From Pseudonocardia petroleophila (GTDB taxonomy: Bacteria; Actinomycetota; Actinomycetes; Mycobacteriales; Pseudonocardiaceae), in NCBI RefSeq assembly GCF_014235185.1, contig NZ_CP060131.1:1743501-1807500 (forward strand): DNA of 64,000 nt. Direction: 5' to 3'. Made by a program: the position numbers and the translations under genes. The notes under the pieces are model-generated. The model saw only the letters and a list, made by a program, of their open reading frames with translations, ran no database searches and was not told the origin of the DNA. Of the stretch, positions 55,628 through 64,000 are shown piece after piece; the stretch's first letter is position 1, and each line of letters begins with the position of its first letter.

Positions 55628-57600
55628 GGCGCGCCGACGGCGGTGGGGCTGCCGGGGGCGGGCAGCATCGGGGCGAGCCCGGCGTAGACCCGCTCGGCGA
55701 CCTCGTCGGCCGTGCCCCCGGCCTCGACGACGACGTAGTGGTGCGGCTCGGCCGCGGCCATGCGGGTGAGCAGCCGTTGCACCCGCAGGTGCTCCTCGCC
55801 GGGCAGCAGGCCGGTGGGGGCGGCGGGTGCGGCGCGGTCGAGCAGCACCGACACGTCGGGGCGCAGGCGGCCGGTGGCCCACAGCACCAGGCTGTCGAGC
55901 TCGCGCGGCTCCACCTCGGTGGCCGCGACGCCGTACTCCACGAGCCCGGCCAGGAACCGGTCGACCACGACGACCGCGCCCTGCGCCAGCGCGGGCCGGA
56001 TCACGCGCTCCACGAGGTCGGCCCGGACCGCTGCGGCGGCGAGCGCCTGCGCCCGCGCCCCGCCGAGCGCGGCCTCGCGGACGGCGGCCTCCCAGCGCTC
56101 GCGGTCGCGCCCGGAGTCGTCGAGCTCCACCACGGTGTGCCCGGCCGACCGCAGCCGGGCCGCCAGCCGGGCGGCCTGCCCGGCCGTCTCCTCGGCCGGC
56201 GCGCCCTCCACGGCGACGAGCACCCCGGACCCGACGCGCGGCACGCCCCGGCGCAGCGCGGCGAGCAGGTCGGGCAGCATCGGCTCGGTGCGCCGGTCGT
56301 GCATCTGCCGGTAGGCGACCATCCCGACCACCGCGGCCACCAGCCCGCCCGCGAGCATGACGATCCGGGTGCCGTCGATGAGGAACGACCGCCCCAGCAG
56401 CTCGACGCGCTGCGTGCTGACCAGCCCCACCACCAGCGGGACCAGCGCCATCGAGCCGAGCAGCGTGAGCCGCACGATCGACTGTACGAACGCGACGATG
56501 CGGCCGCGGATGTCGTCGGCGACCTCGGTGCCGATGATCGTGAGCCCGGTGAGGAAGGCGATGCCGGCGAACCCGCCGACCAGCCCCACCGCCGCGATCG
56601 CGACGAACAGGTGCGGCGCCAGCGCCACCAGCACCAGCGCCAGCCCGGCCGCGACGATCGCCGCCCCGAACAGCCGGTTGTGCGGGATCCGTCGCGCCAT
56701 GCCCGGCGCCACGGCCATGCCGAGCGCGAGCCCGACGAACACGGCGGCGAACAGGATGCCGTAGGCCGCGTTGCCGCCGCCGAGGCTCGCCGCGTAGAGC
56801 GTGGCCGAGCCGACGACGGTGCCGCCCGCCGCGAACGCCCCGACGATGCCGGCCACCAGCCCGCGGACCAGGGGCGTGCCGACGACGAACCTCGCCCCGT
56901 CGCGCAGCAGCGTGACGACGCCCGGAGCCTGCTCGCGCACCGCCGTGGCCCGCCCGGAGATCTCCGGGATGAAGAACCCCACGGTGATCGCCATGACGAG
57001 GTAGGCGCCCCCGGTGACGGCGAGCGCGACGTACAGCGTGGCCGTCTCCCCCGCGTCGCCGCCGAAGGTGGAACCGATGCTCGACAGCGCGGTGAACAGC
57101 CCGGACGCCAGCAGCACCGCCACCCCGTAGGTGACGACGAGTGCGAGCTGGTTGGCCGTCTCGACCTGGTCGGGGCGCTTGAGCAGGTTGGGGACGGCGG
57201 CGTCCTTCGCCGGGATCCAGAACATCGCGCAGATCTCGATGAGGAACACCGCGACGAACAGCCAGACCAGCGACCCGACGATCGGGATGGAGACGAACAG
57301 GCCGAAGCGCAGGACGTCGCAGACGACCATGACGCGCCTGCGGTCGAACTTGTCGGCCAGCGCGCCCGCGAGCGGCCCGAGCAGCAGCGCGGGCAGCAGC
57401 TTCGTGGCGACGACGCCCCCGAGCGCGAAGCTCTGCGCCTGGTAGCCGGAGGTGAGCTGGGTGGCGAGCGCGGAGAGCGCGAGCAGGCTCAGCCACTCAC
57501 CGGTGGCCGACCCGGCCGTGACGAGCCAGAGGCGGCGGAAGGCGGGGATCGCCAGCACGCTGCGGACGCGGTGCGAGGTGGGCGCGGACGGGGTCGTCAT
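55624..57600 (-). CDS. MFS transporter fused to a thymidylate kinase-like domain, degenerate P-loop
   Basis: 658 residues. Residues 10-430 are a 12-helix MFS domain with ALADKFDRRRVMVV. Residues 455-650 resemble thymidylate kinase: VAVEGAPAEETAGQAARLAA (462-481), VVVVDRFLAG with DRF at 547-549, and LRPDVSVLLDRA. The P-loop lacks the Gly-rich GxxGxGK(S/T): neither the Lys nor the final Gly-Lys-Ser is present. Kinase activity is therefore doubtful. MFS-Tmk fusions before holB are common in actinobacteria and usually keep the P-loop. The true tmk may be elsewhere. Confidence 0.85.
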   Translation of the reverse strand: MTTPSAPTSHRVRSVLAIPAFRRLWLVTAGSATGEWLSLLALSALATQLTSGYQAQSFALGGVVATKLLPALLLGPLAGALADKFDRRRVMVVCDVLRFGLFVSIPIVGSLVWLFVAVFLIEICAMFWIPAKDAAVPNLLKRPDQVETANQLALVVTYGVAVLLASGLFTALSSIGSTFGGDAGETATLYVALAVTGGAYLVMAITVGFFIPEISGRATAVREQAPGVVTLLRDGARFVVGTPLVRGLVAGIVGAFAAGGTVVGSATLYAASLGGGNAAYGILFAAVFVGLALGMAVAPGMARRIPHNRLFGAAIVAAGLALVLVALAPHLFVAIAAVGLVGGFAGIAFLTGLTIIGTEVADDIRGRIVAFVQSIVRLTLLGSMALVPLVVGLVSTQRVELLGRSFLIDGTRIVMLAGGLVAAVVGMVAYRQMHDRRTEPMLPDLLAALRRGVPRVGSGVLVAVEGAPAEETAGQAARLAARLRSAGHTVVELDDSGRDRERWEAAVREAALGGARAQALAAAAVRADLVERVIRPALAQGAVVVVDRFLAGLVEYGVAATEVEPRELDSLVLWATGRLRPDVSVLLDRAAPAAPTGLLPGEEHLRVQRLLTRMAAAEPHHYVVVEAGGTADEVAERVYAGLAPMLPAPGSPTAVGAP

Positions 57601-57665
57601 CCCGGCTCACCTCCTCTGCGACCGGCGGGACTCGCCGACGGCCAGGGTAGTCGTGGGCCCGACGC

Positions 57666-58109
57666 TCAGCCGTAGAGGATCGCCAGCACCATCTGCACCG
57701 CGATCAGGGTGAACACGGCGACGAAGAACAGCGTGAACAGGCGCGACCCGAGCCGGCTGCGGGCCCGCCGCGACAGCCCGAGGATGCTCGGCTCCTCGAC
57801 CACCGGCGGGCGCGCGGACAGCACGGGCGGCCGGTGCTCGACGGGCGTCGGCCGTCGGGTGGCGAGCTCGGTGACCGGCCGGACCGGGCGCGCGGGAGCG
57901 CCGGGCCGCGGTCCGGCGGGGGGCGCGTCGGGCGCCGCGGCCAGGCGCACGGCGGGGCGGGTCTGCGGCATCCGCTGCCACGGCGGCGCGAGGCCGGTGG
58001 CGGGGTCGTCGGCGTCGAGCAGGGCCACACCTCCGGACCGGGACGTGATCGGCACCGCCTCGGCGATCCGGGACACCTGCGGACCGTCCGGTGCGTCGCC
58101 GAGCCTCAT
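57666..58109 (-). CDS. Hypothetical protein with C-terminal membrane helix
   Basis: 147 residues, not recognised. A Pro/Ala/Arg-rich, probably disordered N-terminal region (1-115) precedes a basic stretch (LSRRARSRLGSR) and one C-terminal membrane helix (LFTLFFVAVFTLIAVQMVLAIL). The layout suggests a tail-anchored cytoplasmic protein. Start is ATG at 58109; a longer frame to 58172 is possible. Confidence 0.65.
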   Translation of the reverse strand: MRLGDAPDGPQVSRIAEAVPITSRSGGVALLDADDPATGLAPPWQRMPQTRPAVRLAAAPDAPPAGPRPGAPARPVRPVTELATRRPTPVEHRPPVLSARPPVVEEPSILGLSRRARSRLGSRLFTLFFVAVFTLIAVQMVLAILYG

Positions 58110-58181
58110 GGACCGCGATGCTAGGCGGCCCGGGCGGTGATCACCGGCGGTGCGGCGACCGACCACCCGCACGGGCGAAGC

Positions 58182-60599
58182 TCATCCCCCGTCGGCGGGG
58201 GGCGCGCCTCCGTCACCCGGCGGCGCTCCCCCTCCGTCACCGCCCTCCGGCGGCGGTGCGTCGCCCTCGTCGGACGGGGCCTCGGTGGGTGCCTCGGGCG
58301 GCGGCGGGACCTCGCCGCTGCTGATCGTCAGCACGATCGTCTCGCCGGGCAGCGCGGTGCCGCGCGGGCTCTGCCCGATCACGGTGCCGCGCGCCGCCGC
58401 GTTGTCCTGCGTGCGCGTGGTGACGACCCAGCCCGCCGCCTCCAGCGTGGCCCGGGCGTCGTTCTGGCCGTTGCCGACGACGTCGGGCACCCGCGACTCG
58501 GCGCCGCCCTCGAGGTAGCGCTCGTCGACGGGGGGCAGCGGGTCGACCGGCTGGCCCTCCAGCAGCGGCGTCATCGTCCCGAACCACGTCTCGGCCGGGG
58601 TCTTGCCGCCGAAGATGTTGCCGCTGCGGCAGGCGAACGGGGCGCCCGCGCCGTCGCAGAGCTGGTCGGGGCGGTTGTCGTTGTCGTAGGTGATGACCGC
58701 GCCGGAGATGGTCGGCAGGTAGCCGAGGAACGCCGCGGACTTGTGGTCCTGGGTCGTGCCGGTCTTGCCCGCCATCGGGCGGTCCCAGCCGACCTGGCGG
58801 GCCGCCGCACCCGCGGTGCCGCCGGGGAGGTCGTCCTTGCTCATCGCCGTCATCATCGCGTTGGCCAGGCCCGGTTCGACGACCTGCTCGCAGGGCGCCT
58901 CGGTGACCGGCACCGGGTTGCCCAGGGAGTCGGTGATCGACGCGATCGGCGTCGGCGGGCACCACATGCCCCCGCTGGCCAGCGTCGCGCCGACGTTGGA
59001 CAGCTCCAGCACGCTCGTCGGGCTCACGCCGAGGGTGAACGACGCCTGCCGCTGCGCCTTGGTGACCTCGGCGATCGAGCGGTCGGTGGGCAGGCCGGTG
59101 TTGGGGTCGACGAAGCGCTCCGTCGCCAGGGACCGCATGCCCAGGCGCACGGCCATGTCGACGACGTCGGGGACGCCGGTGAACTCCATCAGCTTGACGA
59201 ACGCGGTGTTCGGCGACTGCGCCAGCGCGTCGGACAGGGAGAGCCGCTCGGCGTAGTTGCCGGAGTTCTGGACGGGCAGCGGGCGGCCGCCGCCGTCGAC
59301 GTAGATCGGGGAGGCGTAGCCGCTCGGGGGCACCGAGAGCTGGTAGTTGATGCCGAGCCCCTTCTCCAGCGCCGTGGCCGCGGTGAAGGTCTTGTAGACC
59401 GAGCCCGCGCCGAGCGGGACCGGGATGTAGGGCAGCCCGTAGCTGGTCTCCAGGGCGTCGCCGTCGAGGCCGTAGACGCGGCTGGAGCCCATCGCGAGCA
59501 CCTCGTGCCGGTCGGTGCCGGGGCGGACGGTGGCCATCACGTTGGCGACGTTCGGCTGGTCCGGGGGCACCTCGGCGGTCAGCGAGGCCTGCATGGCGTC
59601 GAGCACGGTGCGGTCGAGCGTGGTCTGGATGGTGTAGCCGCCGCGGCGGAGCTGCTCGGTGGAGAAGCCGGCCTCGGTGAGGTACTCCTGCACGTACTGG
59701 CAGAAGAACCCGGCCGGGCCCGCGCCGATGCAGCCGTTGGCCTGGGTGTTGAGCGGCGAGGAGATCCCCAGCGGCTGGGCCAGCGCGGCGTCGGCCTGCG
59801 TCTGGTCGATCATCTGCTGCTCCAGCATCTGCTGGATCACCAGGTTGCGCCGGTCGAGCGCGGCCTGCGGGTTCTGCACCGGGTCGGTCGCGGTGGTGCT
59901 GCGGACCATGCCCGCGAGCAGCGCGGCCTGCGGCACCGTCAGGTCGGCGGGGGTCACGCCGAAGTACGTGCGCGCGGCGGAGGCGATGCCGGCGGCGCCG
60001 TTGCCGAACGGGACGATGTTGAGGTAGCGGGTGAGGATCTCGTCCTTGCTCAGCGACTGCTCGAGCTGCAGCGCGATCTGGGCTTCCTTGAGCTTGCGCG
60101 CCGGGGTCTGCTCGGTGGCCTTGAGCCGCTCGGTCTCGGTCTGCGCGTCGACGTAGAGCAGGTAGTTCTTGACGTACTGCTGCGTGAGCGTCGAGGCGCC
60201 CTGCTCGATGCTGCCGGACACCGAGTTGGTGACGACGGCGCGCACCGTGCCCTGCCAGTCGACGCCCTGGTGCTGGTAGAACCGGCGGTCCTCGACGGCG
60301 ACGATCGCGGCCTTCATGGCCGGGGAGATCTCGTCGGAGGTGACCGAGCGCCGGTTCTGGTCGGGGACGAACAGCTGCGCGATGGTGTTGCCCGCGTTGT
60401 CGGTGACGATGCTGGTCTGGGGCAGCGGCTGGTCGAGGACCTCGGTGGACACGCTGCCGACGCTGTCGCTGGCGTCGTTCGCGACCAGCCCGAGACCGAT
60501 CGCGGCCGGGAACGCGATGCCGGCCGTGACGATCCCCGCCAGCAGGCAGAGGCCGAGCAACAGGCCGACCGGCCGGATCAGATGGCGCGGGAGGCTCAC
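58182..60599 (-). CDS. ponA2: Bifunctional penicillin-binding protein (PonA2 type) with PASTA domain
   Basis: Class A PBP that polymerises and crosslinks peptidoglycan, 805 residues. An N-terminal membrane helix (about 8-38) precedes a GT51 glycosyltransferase (VAVEDRRFYQHQGVDW, GASTLTQQYVKNYLL). The transpeptidase has S400-V-Y-K403 in GAGSVYKTF, SPN in AQSPNTAF, and KTG 612-614 (MAGKTGTTQDH). A PASTA domain (PDVVGNGQNDARATLEAAGW) and an acidic Pro/Gly tail follow. GTG start at 60599. Divergent from whiB4, as in M. tuberculosis. Confidence 0.95.
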   Translation of the reverse strand: MSLPRHLIRPVGLLLGLCLLAGIVTAGIAFPAAIGLGLVANDASDSVGSVSTEVLDQPLPQTSIVTDNAGNTIAQLFVPDQNRRSVTSDEISPAMKAAIVAVEDRRFYQHQGVDWQGTVRAVVTNSVSGSIEQGASTLTQQYVKNYLLYVDAQTETERLKATEQTPARKLKEAQIALQLEQSLSKDEILTRYLNIVPFGNGAAGIASAARTYFGVTPADLTVPQAALLAGMVRSTTATDPVQNPQAALDRRNLVIQQMLEQQMIDQTQADAALAQPLGISSPLNTQANGCIGAGPAGFFCQYVQEYLTEAGFSTEQLRRGGYTIQTTLDRTVLDAMQASLTAEVPPDQPNVANVMATVRPGTDRHEVLAMGSSRVYGLDGDALETSYGLPYIPVPLGAGSVYKTFTAATALEKGLGINYQLSVPPSGYASPIYVDGGGRPLPVQNSGNYAERLSLSDALAQSPNTAFVKLMEFTGVPDVVDMAVRLGMRSLATERFVDPNTGLPTDRSIAEVTKAQRQASFTLGVSPTSVLELSNVGATLASGGMWCPPTPIASITDSLGNPVPVTEAPCEQVVEPGLANAMMTAMSKDDLPGGTAGAAARQVGWDRPMAGKTGTTQDHKSAAFLGYLPTISGAVITYDNDNRPDQLCDGAGAPFACRSGNIFGGKTPAETWFGTMTPLLEGQPVDPLPPVDERYLEGGAESRVPDVVGNGQNDARATLEAAGWVVTTRTQDNAAARGTVIGQSPRGTALPGETIVLTISSGEVPPPPEAPTEAPSDEGDAPPPEGGDGGGAPPGDGGAPPADGG

Positions 60600-60728
60600 G
60601 GAGACCGAGCCTACGCGGCCCCGTGTCGGGACCCCGTCAGGTGAGTATTTTTGCTCCCTCCCGGAGGGAACCGCGGCGACCCAGGATCCGTCTGTAGCGG
60701 GTCGAGTCGACCTACCTCGGGAGGGGCC

Positions 60729-61112
60729 ATGACGGAGCGGTGGAATTGGCGGAGCGCGGCGAGGTGCCGCACGGACGACGCCGACGAGCTGTTCGTCACC
60801 GGCGCGCAGCAGCGCGAGGCGAGGATGTTCTGCCGCTCCTGCCCCGTCCGCACCGAGTGCCTCGCCCACGCGCTCGACGAGGGCGTCGAGTTCGGGGTGT
60901 GGGGCGGGATGACCGAGCGCGAGCGCCGCGCCCTGCTGCGCACCCGGCCCGAGGTCACGTCCTGGCACGACCTGCTGACCGGCGCCCGCACCGCCTACTA
61001 CGCCGCCGACCCGGACGCCACGCCCTACGAGCACACCGCGGCCGGGCTGGCCCGGGCCGCGGAGCACGCGGTGGCCGAGCGGACGGCGCGGCGGCTGAGC
61101 GAGTCGGCGTAG
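60729..61112 (+). CDS. whiB4: WhiB-family iron-sulfur regulator (WhiB4 type)
   Basis: 127 residues. Cys13, Cys35, Cys38 and Cys44 supply the 4Fe-4S ligands (C-x2-C-x5-C), and GVWGG (56-60) is the WhiB turn motif. The position between ponA2 and the BagA/BagB ATPases matches Rv3681c (WhiB4), a redox-sensing DNA-binding protein in mycobacteria. ATG start at 60729. A small hairpin TCCCTC-CCG-GAGGGA lies about 60 nt upstream (60655-60669). Confidence 0.92.
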   Translation: MTERWNWRSAARCRTDDADELFVTGAQQREARMFCRSCPVRTECLAHALDEGVEFGVWGGMTERERRALLRTRPEVTSWHDLLTGARTAYYAADPDATPYEHTAAGLARAAEHAVAERTARRLSESA

Positions 61113-61114
61113 GC

Positions 61115-62266
61115 CTACTGGGCCGTGCGCAGCGGGGTGGGGGTCGGCGGGGGCGTGGCCGCCGCGGCGAGTCGGTTGCCCACCTCGCGCAGCCCGTCGA
61201 GGTCGGAGATCTCGGCCGCCACCACCGGCACCCGGGCCACGGCGACGCCGGGGTGGGCGTGGGCGAAGCGGGCGAGCAGCCGCTCCTCGCGCTCGGCGAG
61301 GTCGACGCGGTCGGCGTGCAGCCGCAGCACCGCGGTGGCCAGCGGGGCGCCGCGCAGGCCGTCGGCCACGTCCCGGGCCCGCCCGGCCGACAGGTCGGCG
61401 CGGGCGGGGTGGGTGCGGTTGAGCACGAGCCCGGCCAGCGGCATGTCCTCCGCCGAGAGCCGCTCCACGAAGTACGCGGCCTCGCGCAGGGCGTCCGGCT
61501 CGGGGGCCGCCACCACGACGAACGCGGTGCCCGGCGAGCGCAGCAGCGCGTAGGTGGCCTCCGCGCGCTCGCGGAACCCGCCGAACATCGTGTCGAAGGC
61601 CTGCACGAACGCCGAGGCGTCGGCGAGGAGCTGCCCGCCCAGGATCGTCGAGACCGCCTTCGCGAACAGCGAGAACCCGGCCCCGACGATCTTCATCAGG
61701 CCGCGGCCGCCGGCCCGCGCGGGGGCGGACAGCAGCCGGATCATCCGGCCGTCGAGGAAGGTGGACATGCGCTGCGGGGCGTCCAGGAAGTCGAGCGCCG
61801 ACCGCGACGGCGGGGTGTCGACGACGATCAGGTCCCAGTCGTCGGTGGCCGCGAGCTGCCCCAGCTTCTCCATCGCCATGTACTCCTGCGTTCCGGAGAA
61901 CGAGGAGGAGATCGTCTGGTAGAAGGGGTTGTTGATGATCGTCTCGGCCCGGCCGGGCTCGGCGTGCGTCTCCACCATCTCGTCGAAGGTGCGGCGCATG
62001 TCGAGCATCATGGCGTGCAGGTCGCCGTCGGCGTCCTCGACGAGGCCGGGCTCGTTGGTGAGCGCCTGCAGGCCCAGCGCCTGGGCCAGCCGCTTGGCCG
62101 GGTCGATGGTCAGCACGACCGTGCGGCGGCCGCGCTCGGCGGCGCGGATGGCCAGCGCCGCGGACGTGGTGGTCTTGCCGACCCCGCCCGAGCCGCAGCA
62201 CACGATCACGCGGGTGGCCGGGTCGTCGATCAGGGCGTCGACGTCCAGGTCGGGTGCGGTCCTCAC
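61115..62266 (-). CDS. bagB: ArsA-like anion-transporter ATPase (BagB, Rv3680 type)
   Basis: 383 residues of the ArsA/GET3 superfamily. The P-loop is [17 protein letters not shown] (residues 23-39). [15 protein letters not shown] and [19 protein letters not shown] are the switch regions. Together with the coupled BagA it corresponds to Rv3679-Rv3680, a pair linked in mycobacteria to tolerance of metabolic and nitric-oxide stress. The GTG start at 62266 overlaps the bagA stop by 4 nt. Confidence 0.92.
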   Translation of the reverse strand: MRTAPDLDVDALIDDPATRVIVCCGSGGVGKTTTSAALAIRAAERGRRTVVLTIDPAKRLAQALGLQALTNEPGLVEDADGDLHAMMLDMRRTFDEMVETHAEPGRAETIINNPFYQTISSSFSGTQEYMAMEKLGQLAATDDWDLIVVDTPPSRSALDFLDAPQRMSTFLDGRMIRLLSAPARAGGRGLMKIVGAGFSLFAKAVSTILGGQLLADASAFVQAFDTMFGGFRERAEATYALLRSPGTAFVVVAAPEPDALREAAYFVERLSAEDMPLAGLVLNRTHPARADLSAGRARDVADGLRGAPLATAVLRLHADRVDLAEREERLLARFAHAHPGVAVARVPVVAAEISDLDGLREVGNRLAAAATPPPTPTPLRTAQ

Positions 62267-63279
62267 ACCGACACCCCCGTGCCCGCGCCCTGCGCCACCA
62301 GTTCCTCCGTGAGTTCGTAGAGCGAGCCGAGGTCGACGCCGTCGAGCAGCGTCGGCAGCTCCAGCCTCGGCTGGTCGGTCCCGGCGTCGAGGCGGGCGAG
62401 CGCCAGCCCCTCCGCGTGGATGCGGACGGCGTGGTCGACGGTCTCGGCCACCAGCCCGTCGATGACGTCCGGGGCCAGGTCGAGCCCGGCCGACGCCAGA
62501 CCGGCGCGGATCCGCTCGGCGTCGACCCGGCCGTTCGCGGCGGCGGTGACCGAGCGGTCGGGCAGCCACTGCGGGCGCACCTGGTTGACGATCACCGCGC
62601 CCGGCCGCAGCTCGGCGTCGCGCAGCTGCTCGATCGCCTCGAGCGTCTCGGTGACGGGCAGGTCCTCCAGCAGCGTCACCAGGTGCACCGCGGTGAGCGG
62701 GGAGTGCAGCAGCTCCACGACGCCCGCGGCCTGGGTGTGGATCGGGCCGACCTTGGCGAGGTCGGCCATCGCCTTGGTGACGTCGAGGAAGCTGACGACC
62801 CGGCCGGTGGGCGGGGCGTCGAGCACGACGGCGTCGTAGACGGGGGTGCCGTCCTTGTCCCTGCGGGTGACGCACTCCTTGACCTTGCCGGTCAGCAGCA
62901 CGTCGCGCAGGCCCGGCGCGAGCGTGGTGGCGAACTCGATGGCGCCCATCCTGCGCAGCGTCCGCCCGGCCATCCCGAGCCGGTAGAACAGCTCGAAGTA
63001 CTCCAGGAGGGCGGCCTCCGGGTCGATCGCCAGCGCGCGGACCTCGCCGCCGCCGGGCGCGACCGCGATCCGGCGCTCCTCGTAGGGCAGCGGGGCGGTG
63101 TCGAACAGCTGCGCGATCCCCTGCCGGCCCTCCACCTCGACCAGCAGCGTCCGCTTGCCGCCCGCGGCGAGGGCGAGCGCGAGTGCGGCGGCCACCGTCG
63201 TCTTGCCGGTGCCGCCCTTGCCGGTGACCACGTGCAGCCGCGCCTGCGCGAGCTGATCGGGCCACCCCGGTGTCGTCAT
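62263..63279 (-). CDS. bagA: ArsA-like anion-transporter ATPase (BagA, Rv3679 type)
   Basis: 338 residues. The P-loop is [18 protein letters not shown] (residues 18-35), and [18 protein letters not shown] holds the switch II Asp. It likely forms a heteromer with BagB. ATG start at 63279. Divergent from the DUF4177 gene, as in mycobacteria. Confidence 0.92.
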   Translation of the reverse strand: MTTPGWPDQLAQARLHVVTGKGGTGKTTVAAALALALAAGGKRTLLVEVEGRQGIAQLFDTAPLPYEERRIAVAPGGGEVRALAIDPEAALLEYFELFYRLGMAGRTLRRMGAIEFATTLAPGLRDVLLTGKVKECVTRRDKDGTPVYDAVVLDAPPTGRVVSFLDVTKAMADLAKVGPIHTQAAGVVELLHSPLTAVHLVTLLEDLPVTETLEAIEQLRDAELRPGAVIVNQVRPQWLPDRSVTAAANGRVDAERIRAGLASAGLDLAPDVIDGLVAETVDHAVRIHAEGLALARLDAGTDQPRLELPTLLDGVDLGSLYELTEELVAQGAGTGVSV

Positions 63280-63351
63280 GTCCGCCAGGCTACGAGCCGA
63301 CGACCTGCCCGGTCGCCCGATCGGGGTGAGGCGCTGGCTACAGTCCCCTCC

Positions 63352-63525
63352 ATGAGCTCCCCCTCAGCGACCAGGTGGGAATACCTCACCGCACCCGTCC
63401 TGATCCACAACACGCAGGCGATCCTCAACAACTTCGGCCGCGACGGCTGGGAGCTGGTGCAGGTCACCTCCGGCGCCAACGGCGAGCAGCTGGTGGCGTG
63501 GTTCAAGCGGCCGGCGCAGACGTGA
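63352..63525 (+). CDS. DUF4177 small protein
   Basis: 57 residues, single DUF4177 domain: WEYLTAPVLIHNTQAILNNF and GRDGWELVQV. Function unknown. It corresponds to the small gene next to Rv3678c in mycobacteria. The TGA stop overlaps the RidA start (GTGA). Confidence 0.88.
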   Translation: MSSPSATRWEYLTAPVLIHNTQAILNNFGRDGWELVQVTSGANGEQLVAWFKRPAQT

Positions 63526-63980
63526 CGGCCTCGGCGAAGCTCCGCGAGCTCGGGATCGAGCTGCCGACCGTCGCCGCCCCCGCCGGGGCCTACATCCCGG
63601 CGCGGCGCACCGGGAACCTGGTGTTCACCGCCGGTCAGGTGCCCTTCGTCGACGGCGCGCTCCCGGCCACCGGCAAGGTCGGGGCCGATGTCGACGTCGA
63701 CACCGCCCGTGACCTGGCCCGCACCTGCGCCCTCAACGCGCTGGCCGCCGTCGACGCGCTGGTCGGGATCGACGCGGTCGTCGGCGTGGTGAAGGTCGTC
63801 GGGTTCGTCGCCTCCGCGCCCGACTTCACCGGCCAGCCGTCGGTGATCAACGGGGCGTCGGAGCTGCTCGGCGAGGTCTTCGGTGAGGCGGGTGCGCACG
63901 CCCGCTCGGCCGTCGGGGTCGCCGTGCTGCCCCTGGACGCGCCGGTCGAGGTGGAGATCGTCGTCGAGGTGGCGGGATGA
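63522..63980 (+). CDS. RidA-family protein
   Basis: 152 residues of the RidA/YjgF family, which hydrolyses reactive enamine/imine intermediates. NLVFTAGQVPFVDGALPATG is the family core; this is an Rv3678c-type member rather than archetypal RidA, and the ligand Arg position is not evident. GTG start at 63522; stop overlaps the next gene by 4 nt. Confidence 0.9.
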   Translation: MTASAKLRELGIELPTVAAPAGAYIPARRTGNLVFTAGQVPFVDGALPATGKVGADVDVDTARDLARTCALNALAAVDALVGIDAVVGVVKVVGFVASAPDFTGQPSVINGASELLGEVFGEAGAHARSAVGVAVLPLDAPVEVEIVVEVAG

Positions 63981-64000
63981 CCTCCGCGGAGCGGTCGACG
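63977..64000 (+). CDS. Start of a downstream gene, probably MBL-fold hydrolase
   Basis: Only eight codons are in the window (MTSAERST), from an ATG overlapping the RidA stop. By synteny with M. tuberculosis Rv3677c the gene would be a metallo-beta-lactamase-fold hydrolase; the visible residues cannot confirm this. Confidence 0.4.

Overview
The window is very GC-rich, with strong G/C third-position bias and many GTG starts. It carries mycobacterial-type gene blocks plus WhiB, DUF1707, DUF3180 and ECF42 families, which points to an actinomycete of the Pseudonocardiales, most likely Pseudonocardia or a close relative; the genus is inferred. No phage, insertion sequence or CRISPR array was seen. 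The region looks like core chromosome with lineage-specific inserts.

Layout. 1-8.0 kb: partial MFS exporter, YqgE, DUF427, an SdpI-like membrane protein, leuS behind a leader-peptide attenuator, an overlapping UPF0158-nucleotidyltransferase/HEPN pair, DUF1707 and an SDR. 8.0-21.9 kb: a secreted NlpC/P60 hydrolase with a structured 5' leader, PrsW, then DUF3180-folK-folB-folP-folE-ftsH, a secreted serine protease, hpt-tilS, a zincin, dacB and ppa. This follows the order of the M. tuberculosis Rv3605c-Rv3628 region, with the serine protease as an insert. 22-32 kb: a DHA2 exporter with its MarR regulator, a thiolase/MaoC pair, a MEDS-ATPase anti-sigma candidate, an MDR reductase, SirB1, an aldose epimerase and surE. 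32-41 kb: a spermidine-synthase-like membrane protein and an acyl-CoA dehydrogenase. Next to these an acyl-CoA carboxylase alpha subunit lacking its N-terminus is joined directly to a quinone oxidoreductase lacking its C-terminus. A dapC-like aminotransferase and a Bcr/CflA exporter follow. 41-50 kb: TPM protein, bifunctional nuclease, AraC regulator, Gfo/Idh/MocA oxidoreductase, TerD, and a YciI/ECF42 sigma pair. 49-54 kb: an AlkZ-like winged-helix protein with a QxQ motif, an EVE-like protein, a three-gene redox operon (DHFR-fold, FAD monooxygenase, MTHFR-like) and tRNA-Thr(CGU). 54-64 kb: holB, an MFS-thymidylate kinase fusion with a degenerate P-loop, ponA2, whiB4, the BagA/BagB ATPases, DUF4177, RidA and the start of a further gene. 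This matches Rv3682 down to Rv3677c.

How the genes work together. The folate genes form a tightly coupled operon (mostly 4-nt stop/start overlaps) running from GTP to dihydropteroate. DacB, PonA2 and NlpC/P60 act on peptidoglycan. The YciI-ECF42 and MarR-DHA2 pairs look like self-contained regulatory modules. Points most worth a second look are the leuS attenuator, the carboxylase/oxidoreductase deletion junction, the UPF0158-MNT/HEPN pair, the structured RNA before NlpC/P60, the P-loop-less thymidylate kinase fusion, the AlkZ-like candidate and the DHFR/FMO/MTHFR-like operon.
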